From NCBI GenBank assembly GCA_027066995.1, contig JAMOMQ010000099.1:1-38087 (forward strand): a stretch of DNA of 38,087 nucleotides. Direction: 5' to 3'. Position numbers and translations under genes: made by a program. Of this stretch, positions 1-8,320 are shown piece after piece. Source of the DNA: Flavobacteriales bacterium (GTDB taxonomy: Bacteria; Bacteroidota; Bacteroidia; Flavobacteriales; Flavobacteriaceae). Positions within the stretch are counted from its first letter, which is position 1. Every line of letters starts with the position of its first letter. The notes under the pieces were generated by a model. That model worked only from the letters and a program-made list of their open reading frames with translations, was not told the DNA's origin and did not search any database.

Positions 1-392
1 AAAAAATACAAGTCATAGTCGTTGTTTCGGGCGGCTTCGTCGAGTAGCGGATCGACATATCCGCCATAATATTCTTTTGAATATACTTTGGTTTCGAGCA
101 AATCGGTATCGCAAAACAGCACATCGGTGGCTTTTGTTGCCAAGTCGTTTTCCAATGCCATTTGTCCAATAGCAATAGGAATTAAATCTTTTTGTTCGCA
201 GGTTTTACGCTCGTTGTTCCATTTGTTTTGTAAATAATCACGGGCATATTCGGGCACCCAAACCGTATTGTAGTAGCGTGCCAATTGTTGCGAAAGGGTG
301 GTTTTGCCGGTAGATTCCGGCCCGAACATCACTACTTTAATTACATTTGATGGTTTTTGCCGGAGTTTTTCTCTTATCTCATTTTTATTCAT
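1..392 (-). CDS. NadR-like AAA ATPase / nicotinamide riboside kinase domain protein (C-terminus cut off by window start; not in the ORF track)
   Basis: Minus-strand translation from the ATG at 392-390 stays open to the window edge: MNKNEIREKLRQKPSNVIKVVMFGPESTGKTTLSQQLARYYNTVWVPEYARDYLQNKW... P-loop GPESTGKTTL and VPEYARDYL are typical of NadR-type kinases. It lies 44 bp downstream of pnuC on the same strand. Confidence 0.88.
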   Translation of the reverse strand, partial: MNKNEIREKLRQKPSNVIKVVMFGPESTGKTTLSQQLARYYNTVWVPEYARDYLQNKWNNERKTCEQKDLIPIAIGQMALENDLATKATDVLFCDTDLLETKVYSKEYYGGYVDPLLDEAARNNDYDLYF

Positions 393-436
393 GTTGTAAA
401 TTTAAAACTAATTTGTTGTAAGCAACAAGTATTCCG

Positions 437-1138
437 TTATTTTTTTTGCAGATGTTGTTGCCATTCTTTATAGCCTTGAAAAGCCAAAATTAAAAATATA
501 GTATATTGAATAGCCGTAAAACCGTAACCTTTAATTAAGTATAAAGGCACTGAAGCTATATTGACGATAATCCAAAACAGCCAACTTTCCAGTTTTTTAT
601 TTGCCATCAGCCACATGGCAGCAAAAGCTGCTCCGGTGGTAAATGTGTCTAAAAACGGTGTTATTTTTCTAATTTCCGACAGTTTTCCTGTGGATAAGTG
701 TTGCCAGGTATAAGCTACACTTTCCGAAAAACCCAGTTCGTTCGGCATAACATTAAAATGGCGATAAACCCAGATGACAAATACCGACGTAAAAACAAAT
801 ATTCCCAAAGCTTTTAAGCAATCGTTCCTGTTGCAAGTAGTAATAGGTATGTGTTTTTTCGTTTTTTCATCAACTACTTTACTCCATAACCACCAGCCGT
901 AAATACTCATCAGGGTATAATATATATTGATAATCAAATCACCATACATTTGCCACTTTGAAAGCAAATAAACATAAAGTGCCGTGCTGATAATGCCTGT
1001 CGGATAAACCAAAATATTTTCTTTTTTTGCAAATAAAACACTGGCTATACCGAATGCCATGGCTACAAATTCAATTACAATATAAATAGTAGGTGTGTTT
1101 TGATAAGGATCGGTAAAAAAATGTATTAATTCATTCAT
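437..1138 (-). CDS. pnuC: PnuC-family nicotinamide riboside transporter
   Basis: 233 aa multi-pass membrane protein with PnuC-like motifs (KKENILVYPTGIISTALYVYLL, YGWWLW, WLFWIIVNIASVPLYL); next to the NadR-like kinase. Confidence 0.9.
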   Translation of the reverse strand: MNELIHFFTDPYQNTPTIYIVIEFVAMAFGIASVLFAKKENILVYPTGIISTALYVYLLSKWQMYGDLIINIYYTLMSIYGWWLWSKVVDEKTKKHIPITTCNRNDCLKALGIFVFTSVFVIWVYRHFNVMPNELGFSESVAYTWQHLSTGKLSEIRKITPFLDTFTTGAAFAAMWLMANKKLESWLFWIIVNIASVPLYLIKGYGFTAIQYTIFLILAFQGYKEWQQHLQKK

Positions 1139-1315
1139 TTTTTAAATTTTAAATTCAAAAATATCATTTTTATTTCATATTGCATTTTGCCGGTGTTTAA
1201 TTTCATTAATATTACTGTTAAATAAATGATATTTTAATTGTTGTGCATGACATTTTTTTCGTTTTGAATTAAAATTAGTATCTTTATTTTCTAATTTAAC
1301 AAAATACACTTTACT

Positions 1316-3223
1316 ATGATTCCTAAAATTTCTACCCTTAGTGGTTATTTGCATGAATATCAAAAAAGTATAGCCAATCCGGTTGGTTTTTGGTCAAATA
1401 TTGCCGAGACTTTTTATTGGCACAAACGATGGCACAAAACCTTGGAATGGGATTTTAAAGAGCCTAAGGTAACCTGGTTTAAAGACGGAAAGCTCAATAT
1501 AACAGAAAATATTTTTGAAAGACATTTGTTTTTACGCGGTGATCAAAAAGCCATTATTTGGGAACCTAATGACCCCAATGAGCCGGGTAAATCTTATACT
1601 TATAAAGAACTTTACAAGGAAGTCAATAAGTTTGCCAATGTATTGACCAATTTAGGTGTTAAAAAAGGTGACCGTGTTGCCATTTACTTGCCCATGATAC
1701 CCGAGTTGGCTATTGCTATGTTGGCTTGTGCGCGCATTGGGGCTATACATTCCATTGTATTTGCAGGTTTTTCGGCCAAAGCTCTGGCAGATCGTAACAA
1801 CGATGCAGAAGCTAAAATACTCATTACGGCAGATGGCGGCTACCGGGGTAAGAAGACCATTCCGCTCAAACAAACCTCCGACGAAGCCTTGGAAATGTCT
1901 GATACCATAGAAAAAATGATAGTTGTCAAACGCACCGGTGAACATGTAGAAATGAAACCAGATAGAGATTTTTGGTGGCACGATTTGATGCAAAACAGCC
2001 CTGACGAATACAAGGCAACTGTAATGGATGCCGAAGATCCTTTATTTATTCTCTATACCAGCGGTTCAACCGGCAAACCCAAAGGGGTATTGCACACCAC
2101 GGGTGGTTATATGGTCTATGCCGCTTATACTTTTAAAAATGTGTTTCAATACAGTCCCGGTGATATTTACTTTTGTGCTGCAGATATCGGCTGGATTACC
2201 GGACACTCATACATTATTTACGGGCCGCTTTTAGAGGGAGCAACAAGTATAATGTTTGAAGGTATTCCTACTTATCCCAAGCCGGATAGGTATTGGCAAA
2301 TTATAGAAAAACATAAAGTCAATCAATTTTATACCTCACCAACTGCCATTAGAGCCTTGTTGGCAGAAGGCGAAGACTGGGTTGATCCTTATGAAATGCC
2401 AAGCTTACGGGTGTTGGGAACAGTTGGTGAACCTATCAATGAAGAGGCCTGGCACTGGTATCATGATCATGTCGGTAAAGGCCGTTGTCCTATTGTTGAC
2501 ACGTGGTGGCAAACAGAAACCGGCGGTATCATGATTAGTCCGTTGGCGGGGATTATTCCAACCAAACCTGCTTATGCCACTTTGCCATTACCCGGTATTC
2601 GTCCGGTCATAGTCGATAATGACGGTAAAAAAATATATGGAAAAAACGTGGAAGGTAATCTCTGTATAGAGTTTCCTTGGCCCGGCATGGCGCGCACGCT
2701 TTGGCGTGACCATAAGCGTTATAAAGAGGCTTATTTTAGCACTTTCCCGGGACTTTATTTTACCGGCGACGGAGTCAAACGCGATGAAGATGGCTATTAT
2801 CGTATTTTAGGTCGTATTGACGATGTTATCAATGTTTCGGGACACCGCTTGGGCACTGCCGAAATAGAAAACGCTTTAAACGAACACCCGTTGGTTGCCG
2901 AATCGGCTGTAGTAGGTATGCCGCACCCTATTAAAGGTCAGGGTATTTATGCTTATGTAGTCGCGCCTGATAAGCCGGATAATTTGGACGACGAATTACG
3001 TAACTCACTCGTTAAAGCGGTTGCCAAACTCATCAGTCCTATTGCCAAGCCCGATCAAATCCAATTTGTAAACGGCTTGCCAAAAACGCGGTCAGGAAAA
3101 ATTATGCGACGTATTTTACGAAAAATTGTAGAAGGTTCAACCGATTTTGGTGATACTTCCACTTTGACCAACCCCGAAATAGTTGATGAACTGATTGAAG
3201 GTTATGTAAAGCTTAAACAATAA
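1316..3223 (+). CDS. acs: Acetyl-CoA synthetase (AMP-forming)
   Basis: 635 aa; YTSGSTGKPKGV, DTWWQTETGG, GRIDDVINVSGHRLGTAEIE, KTRSGKIMRRILRKI. Confidence 0.97.
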   Translation: MIPKISTLSGYLHEYQKSIANPVGFWSNIAETFYWHKRWHKTLEWDFKEPKVTWFKDGKLNITENIFERHLFLRGDQKAIIWEPNDPNEPGKSYTYKELYKEVNKFANVLTNLGVKKGDRVAIYLPMIPELAIAMLACARIGAIHSIVFAGFSAKALADRNNDAEAKILITADGGYRGKKTIPLKQTSDEALEMSDTIEKMIVVKRTGEHVEMKPDRDFWWHDLMQNSPDEYKATVMDAEDPLFILYTSGSTGKPKGVLHTTGGYMVYAAYTFKNVFQYSPGDIYFCAADIGWITGHSYIIYGPLLEGATSIMFEGIPTYPKPDRYWQIIEKHKVNQFYTSPTAIRALLAEGEDWVDPYEMPSLRVLGTVGEPINEEAWHWYHDHVGKGRCPIVDTWWQTETGGIMISPLAGIIPTKPAYATLPLPGIRPVIVDNDGKKIYGKNVEGNLCIEFPWPGMARTLWRDHKRYKEAYFSTFPGLYFTGDGVKRDEDGYYRILGRIDDVINVSGHRLGTAEIENALNEHPLVAESAVVGMPHPIKGQGIYAYVVAPDKPDNLDDELRNSLVKAVAKLISPIAKPDQIQFVNGLPKTRSGKIMRRILRKIVEGSTDFGDTSTLTNPEIVDELIEGYVKLKQ

Positions 3224-3230
3224 AATCAAA

Positions 3231-3365
3231 AAGAGGCTGTCTCAAAAGTAAATTTTTGTTGTCATTGCGATGAGGAACGAAGTGGCAATCTGTTGATTTT
3301 CAACAACAAATATTAATAGCACTTCAGGTTTCTCATTGAGACAATGCCTTTTGAGACAGCCTCTT
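3231..3365. repeat. 135-bp inverted-repeat (MITE-like/REP-like) element with perfect 18-bp terminal inverted repeats, copy 1
   Basis: AAGAGGCTGTCTCAAAAG (3231-3248) and CTTTTGAGACAGCCTCTT (3348-3365) are exact reverse complements. Core contains GTCATTGCGATGAGGAACGAAGTGGCAATCT. Lies between convergent acs and greA. A related copy is at 37497-37628. Confidence 0.9.
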
Positions 3366-3385
3366 GTATTATATTGGTTAATAAT

Positions 3386-3859
3386 TTATCTGCTAATTTC
3401 CAAAATTTCAAATTTTAACAAACCTGCAGGGGCTTGAATTTCGGCAATATCACCGACTTCTTTACCCAATAAACCTTTGCCAATGGGCGAATCCACCGAA
3501 ATTTTACCTGCCAAGGGGTCGGCTTCATTAGCAGATACTAAAGTGTAAGTTTTTTCTTTGCCGGTTTTCAAATTCTTAATTTTAACCGTTGAAAAGATAA
3601 GCACTTTAGAGGCATCCAAATCCTTATCATCTAATATTTGGGCATTAGACAAAGTTATTTGCAACTCATGTATTTTGTTGTTGACGCGCACCTGCTCCTC
3701 TTTGGCAGCATGATATTCGGCATTTTCTGACAAATCTCCTTTATCTCTGGCTTCGGCAATCCGTTTGGTAATTTCAGGCATTTCTGTAAATTTCAAATAC
3801 TCCAATTCATCTTTCAATTTTTGCAGTCCTTCGGGAGTTAAATATACTATTTTGCTCAT
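3386..3859 (-). CDS. greA: Transcription elongation factor GreA
   Basis: MSKIVYLTPEGLQKLKDELEYLK...RIAEARDKGDLSENAEYHAAKEEQ; classic GreA N-terminal coiled coil and C-terminal FKBP-like domain. Start set at MSKIV rather than the longer ORF start. Confidence 0.96.
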   Translation of the reverse strand: MSKIVYLTPEGLQKLKDELEYLKFTEMPEITKRIAEARDKGDLSENAEYHAAKEEQVRVNNKIHELQITLSNAQILDDKDLDASKVLIFSTVKIKNLKTGKEKTYTLVSANEADPLAGKISVDSPIGKGLLGKEVGDIAEIQAPAGLLKFEILEISR

Positions 3860-3890
3860 AATCAATTAGTTTTAAAAAATAATAAAAAAG

Positions 3891-3921
3891 ATTTCCTACC
3901 AATTAACAACCGGCAGGAAAT
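3891..3921 (-). terminator. Terminator-like hairpin in the greA 5' leader (possible attenuator)
   Basis: Minus-strand RNA ATTTCCTGCC-GGTTGTTAATT-GGTAGGAAAT: 10-bp stem with one G-U wobble, 11-nt loop, followed by CTTTTTTATTATTTTTT; about 32 nt upstream of the greA ATG. Confidence 0.6.
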
Positions 3922-3927
3922 ACTTTG

Positions 3928-3959
3928 CAAAAATACAAAAAAATACATGCCATTGTCAA
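3928..3959 (-). promoter_or_regulatory. Bacteroidota-type promoter for greA
   Basis: Minus strand TTG (3959-3957), 21-bp spacer, TATTTTTG (3935-3928), matching the -33 TTG / -7 TAnnTTTG pattern. Confidence 0.55.
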
Positions 3960-4079
3960 GTAATTTCGTTTTTTATTAAAAACAACTCTTTATAATTTAT
4001 TGAAAACGTATATTTTAAGAGAATTAATCAAATTTTCATATTTAACATTTGTCTGACACAGACCAACCGGAAAATGCCG

Positions 4080-4087
4080 TAATTTTG
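4080..4087 (+). promoter_or_regulatory. Candidate -7 box upstream of rimO
   Basis: TAATTTTG matches TAnnTTTG, 20 bp before the ATG at 4108; no well-spaced -33 TTG found. Confidence 0.4.
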
Positions 4088-4107
4088 TAAGCCAAGTATA
4101 TTATTAA

Positions 4108-5412
4108 ATGAAAGTAAAAAATCAATCAAAAAATATCAATATCATTACTTTGGGTTGCTCCAAAAATGTTTATGACAGTGAAAACTTAATGGGGCAGTTG
4201 CAATACAACGGGTATAAGGTAACTCATAATGCCGATAAAGGTGATATTGTCATCATCAATACCTGTGGTTTTATACATGATGCCAAGCAAGAATCTATTG
4301 ATACCATTTTAGCGGCCATCAATGACAAACAAAACGGTCGTATTGAAAAAGTATATGTAACCGGTTGTTTAAGCGAACGTTACAAAAAAGAATTGCCGGA
4401 AGAAATTCCGGAAGTTGATCAATATTTTGGCACGCACGACATGATTAATCTGCTGCAAGAATTTGGTGTGGACTACAAACACGAATTGATTGGTGAACGC
4501 AAATTGACCACGCCTACACATTATGCCTATCTGAAAATATCCGAAGGCTGTGACCGGTCTTGTTCGTTTTGTGCCATTCCGATGATAAGAGGCAAACATA
4601 TTTCGCGTAGCATAGAAAGTCTGGTTTTAGAAGCCGAAAAATTAGCAGCCAAAGGAGTTAAGGAACTAATTTTAATTGCCCAAGACTTGACTTTTTACGG
4701 ATTGGATATCTATGGAGAAAGGCGACTAAATGATTTATTAAAGGCATTGGTAAAAGTTGACGGTATAGAATGGATACGTTTGCACTATGCTTTTCCCACC
4801 GGATTTCCGGAAGAAGTTATTGAAACCATTGCCCAAGAAGATAAGATTTGTAATTATATGGATATTCCTTTGCAACATATCAACAATGATATCCTTAAGT
4901 CAATGCGCCGGGGACATACGCGTCAAAAAACGGAAGATTTAATTCGTAAACTGCGACAACAGGTGCCTGATGTGGCAATCCGGACGACTTTGATAGTCGG
5001 TTATCCGGGCGAAACCGAAGAAAAATTTGAAGAACTCAAACAATGGGTTGCCGATACCCAATTTGACCGTTTGGGTGTTTTTACCTATTCTCATGAAGAA
5101 AATACACATGCCGGAAAATTAATCGATGATGTTCCCGAAGCGGTAAAACAACAAAGGGTAGAAGAAATTATGAATTTGCAAAGCCAAATCTCTTTTGACA
5201 AAAACAGACAAAAAATCGGTAAAATATATAAATGTATTTTTGACCGAAAAGAGGGCAACTACTATGTAGGCAGAACCGAATATGACAGTCCCGAAGTAGA
5301 TAACGAAGTTTTGGTTGATGCTACACAATACCCGATTGAAATTGGCAAATTTATCAATATAAAAATTACTGATGCACAGGAGTTTGATTTATATGGCATA
5401 CCTTTTAAATAA
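4108..5412 (+). CDS. rimO: Ribosomal protein S12 methylthiotransferase RimO
   Basis: 434 aa; ITLGCSKNVYDSENLMGQL, radical-SAM CxxxCxxC (EGCDRSCSFCAIPMIRGKHISR), C-terminal TRAM-like region. Confidence 0.96.
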   Translation: MKVKNQSKNINIITLGCSKNVYDSENLMGQLQYNGYKVTHNADKGDIVIINTCGFIHDAKQESIDTILAAINDKQNGRIEKVYVTGCLSERYKKELPEEIPEVDQYFGTHDMINLLQEFGVDYKHELIGERKLTTPTHYAYLKISEGCDRSCSFCAIPMIRGKHISRSIESLVLEAEKLAAKGVKELILIAQDLTFYGLDIYGERRLNDLLKALVKVDGIEWIRLHYAFPTGFPEEVIETIAQEDKICNYMDIPLQHINNDILKSMRRGHTRQKTEDLIRKLRQQVPDVAIRTTLIVGYPGETEEKFEELKQWVADTQFDRLGVFTYSHEENTHAGKLIDDVPEAVKQQRVEEIMNLQSQISFDKNRQKIGKIYKCIFDRKEGNYYVGRTEYDSPEVDNEVLVDATQYPIEIGKFINIKITDAQEFDLYGIPFK

Positions 5413-5419
5413 ACGATTT

Positions 5420-6610
5420 ATGAAGAAAGAATTAGTATTTATTTTGTGGTTTTTAACCTCAATTTATACACAAGCACAGATTAAAGTGCTATTTGATGCT
5501 ACCAAAGCCGAAACGGCTAACAATGCCGATTGGATAATAGATGCCGACGCTTTTAATTTAGGTTATAATCCCAATCCTTATATTGGAGGGAGAGAAGCCA
5601 ATCCGCAACGGTTCCCTACGCCCGATCAATCAACAGTGACGGCAAACACGCAAGAAGACTATTGGACAGGCGCCAATTCCGCTTGGGGCATCGAGTTGGT
5701 GCAATACGGTTATCAGGTAGAGACATTGCCTTATGACGGAGCCATCACTTATGGAGACGCCGGCAATCCGCAAGATTTGTCATATTATGATGTATTTATA
5801 GTAACCGAGCCTAACATTTTATTTACTGCCGATGAAAAAACAGCTATCATGGAATTTGTTGCCAATGGTGGCGGTTTGTTTATGACTTCTGATCATGATC
5901 GTTCTGATAGAAATGGTGATGGAGTCGATTCTGTGGATGTGTGGAATGATTTGATGCAAAACAATTCGGTATTAGGCAATCCTTTCGGGTTATTGTTTGA
6001 CTATGAAAACTTTTCTACTACCACTTATAGTATAGCCAATTTGCCCGGCAATCCTGTTTTACATGGTTATTTTGGTGATGTAACAGCTTTGGAGTTGCAT
6101 GGTGGCACCAGCATCAGTTTATTTCCCGGAGATAATACTTCGGTAACCGGACTTATTTTTAAACAAGGCACCAATATTACTTTATTTGCCGCTGCGGAAT
6201 ATGGCAATGGACGTGTGGTGGCTATCGGAGATAGTTCGCCGGCCGATGACGGTACCGGAGATACACATGATAATCTTTACAACGGTTGGTATGATGAAGG
6301 TAACGGCTCTCATAGAAAATTAATGCTCAATGCCACGCTTTGGCTGGCACAAGATCCGGCCTATATTGATGGTTTTGCCAATACAAATCGTATAAAACTA
6401 ATAGTTAAAGACAGGTATTTGCAAGTGAAAAGTCCTACGGAATTGTCCGTTGCACAAATAAGCATTATCAATATGCAGGGACAACTTTTAACGACTCAAA
6501 AGTATATACCTTTAGGTATCAATGTATCATTTATACCTAAAGGCTTATATTTGGTCCGGATTCAATTAAATAATAAGGCTATATTGATTAAAAAAATATT
6601 GCTTGATTAA
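5420..6610 (+). CDS. Secreted protein with a GATase/ThuA-like fold region and a type IX secretion C-terminal sorting domain
   Basis: Signal peptide MKKELVFILWFLTSIYTQAQ; central YYDVFIVTEPNILFTADEKTAIMEFVANGGGLFMTSDHD resembles glutamine-amidotransferase-like folds; C-terminal ...ISIINMQGQLLTTQ...IPKGLYLVRIQLNNKAILIKKILLD is T9SS type A-like. Start placed at the signal-peptide Met, 8 bp after rimO. Confidence 0.85.
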   Translation: MKKELVFILWFLTSIYTQAQIKVLFDATKAETANNADWIIDADAFNLGYNPNPYIGGREANPQRFPTPDQSTVTANTQEDYWTGANSAWGIELVQYGYQVETLPYDGAITYGDAGNPQDLSYYDVFIVTEPNILFTADEKTAIMEFVANGGGLFMTSDHDRSDRNGDGVDSVDVWNDLMQNNSVLGNPFGLLFDYENFSTTTYSIANLPGNPVLHGYFGDVTALELHGGTSISLFPGDNTSVTGLIFKQGTNITLFAAAEYGNGRVVAIGDSSPADDGTGDTHDNLYNGWYDEGNGSHRKLMLNATLWLAQDPAYIDGFANTNRIKLIVKDRYLQVKSPTELSVAQISIINMQGQLLTTQKYIPLGINVSFIPKGLYLVRIQLNNKAILIKKILLD

Positions 6611-6687
6611 TTTTGAATTTTATAAAAGTTTTCAATTTTACTTGAACAATTAACATCTTTTGAAACAGTCTTATAAACTATAAGATT

Positions 6688-8202
6688 TTAAAATAACGCC
6701 TCCGTCATTTCGTCCGGTTTTTCTAAGCCCATCAGTTTGAGTATAGTTGGCGCCACATTGGCCAAGATACCGTCATGTAATTTTGGTTTTAAATCTTTGT
6801 CAATCAATATCACCGGTACCGGATTGGTAGTGTGAGCCGTGTTGGGTGTGCCATCGGGATTGATCATATTTTCGGCATTGCCATGGTCCGCTAAGATAAT
6901 AATACTGTAATGGTGTTTCAAAGCTTCATTGACTATTTTTTCTACATTTTTATCAACGGTTTCGGCTGCTTTTTTGGCGGCTTCAAAATCTCCGGTATGA
7001 CCGACCATGTCACCGTTGGCAAAGTTTAATACGATTAAATCGGCAGCTTCTTTATCAATTTCTGGTAATAAAGCTTCGGTGACCTCATTGGCACTCATCT
7101 CTGGTTTTAAATCGTAAGTAGCGACTTTGGGGGAAGGAATTAAGATCCGTTTTTCACCGGTAAATTCTTTTTCTTTGCCACCTGAAAAGAAAAAAGTTAC
7201 ATGCGGATATTTTTCGGTTTCGGCAATACGGATTTGTTTTTTACCGGCTTTAGAAACCAATTCGCCCAAAGTATCTTTTAAATCTTCCTTGGGATAAGCC
7301 ACCTTAATACCTTTAAAGTTATCGTCATAAATAGTCATGGTAACAAAATACAAGGGTAAGGTATGCATGTCATATTGTGGTATGTCCTCTTGGGTCAAAA
7401 CTTTGGTCAGTTCGCGTCCGCGGTCGGTTCTAAAATTGTAAAATATCACGGCATCGCCGGGTTTTATGGTTGCTATAGGCTGTCCTTTTTCGTTTACATG
7501 AATGATAGGCAGTATAAATTCATCCGTAACACCATCTTGGTAACTTTCTTCTACGGCCTTTACCAAATCGGAGGCAGGTTTGCCTTCACCTTTAACCAAT
7601 AAATCATAAGCTTTTTTGACGCGTTCCCAACGATTGTCTCTGTCCATGGCATAGTAACGGCCGATGACCGAAGCTATTTTTACAGGTGTGTCTTTGATAT
7701 ATTCTTGTATGTCTTTTAAAAAATTAACGCCCGATTTGGGGTCGACATCACGTCCGTCCATAAATGCATGAATATAAGCAGGCACATTATATTTTTTGGC
7801 CATATCAACCAGAGCTTTGAGGTGGTCAATATGAGAATGGACTCCGCCGTTAGAAAGTAAGCCTAATAAATGCACGGCTTTACCATTCTTTTTGGCGTAT
7901 TCAAATGCGCCGGTCAAAACTTTATTCTCGAAGAAACTACCGTCTTTTATGGCTTTATTTATTTTAACCAAATCTTGATAAACAATTCGCCCGGCACCTA
8001 AATTCATATGTCCTACTTCCGAATTACCCATTTGACCTTCCGGCAAACCGACATTTTCTCCCGATGTATATAATTTTGCATGTGGATATTCTTGTAATAA
8101 TTTATCTATAAAAGGGGTGTTAGCCTGAGCAATAGCCGATACTTTGGGGTCTTGTGTGATACCCCATCCGTCTAAAATCATCAATATAACTTTCTTGTTC
8201 AT
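6688..8202 (-). CDS. gpmI: 2,3-bisphosphoglycerate-independent phosphoglycerate mutase
   Basis: 504 aa; MILDGWGI, GNSEVGHMNLGAGR, HAFMDGRDVDP, LADHGNAENM. Confidence 0.97.
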   Translation of the reverse strand: MNKKVILMILDGWGITQDPKVSAIAQANTPFIDKLLQEYPHAKLYTSGENVGLPEGQMGNSEVGHMNLGAGRIVYQDLVKINKAIKDGSFFENKVLTGAFEYAKKNGKAVHLLGLLSNGGVHSHIDHLKALVDMAKKYNVPAYIHAFMDGRDVDPKSGVNFLKDIQEYIKDTPVKIASVIGRYYAMDRDNRWERVKKAYDLLVKGEGKPASDLVKAVEESYQDGVTDEFILPIIHVNEKGQPIATIKPGDAVIFYNFRTDRGRELTKVLTQEDIPQYDMHTLPLYFVTMTIYDDNFKGIKVAYPKEDLKDTLGELVSKAGKKQIRIAETEKYPHVTFFFSGGKEKEFTGEKRILIPSPKVATYDLKPEMSANEVTEALLPEIDKEAADLIVLNFANGDMVGHTGDFEAAKKAAETVDKNVEKIVNEALKHHYSIIILADHGNAENMINPDGTPNTAHTTNPVPVILIDKDLKPKLHDGILANVAPTILKLMGLEKPDEMTEALF

Positions 8203-8222
8203 AATTATTGCTTTTTAAATAA

Positions 8223-8253
8223 CAAAGATACATTAATAAAATAGTGAAATCAA
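8223..8253 (-). promoter_or_regulatory. Bacteroidota-type promoter for gpmI
   Basis: Minus strand TTG (8253-8251), 20-bp spacer, TATCTTTG (8230-8223). Confidence 0.6.
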
Positions 8254-8320
8254 TCTAATCATATAAAGATTAAGCAAATTTTGATTTAATTTTTTTTGTA
8301 AATTTATGGCATAGTTAATT

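Noticed and set aside
1139-1315. Possible riboswitch between pnuC and acs
   Set aside because: pnuC genes are sometimes riboswitch-controlled, but I see only AT-rich sequence without a recognisable TPP- or NAD-class core. An Rfam scan would be decisive.
1652-1993. 113-aa minus-strand ORF
   Set aside because: Antisense to acs within a conserved catalytic region.
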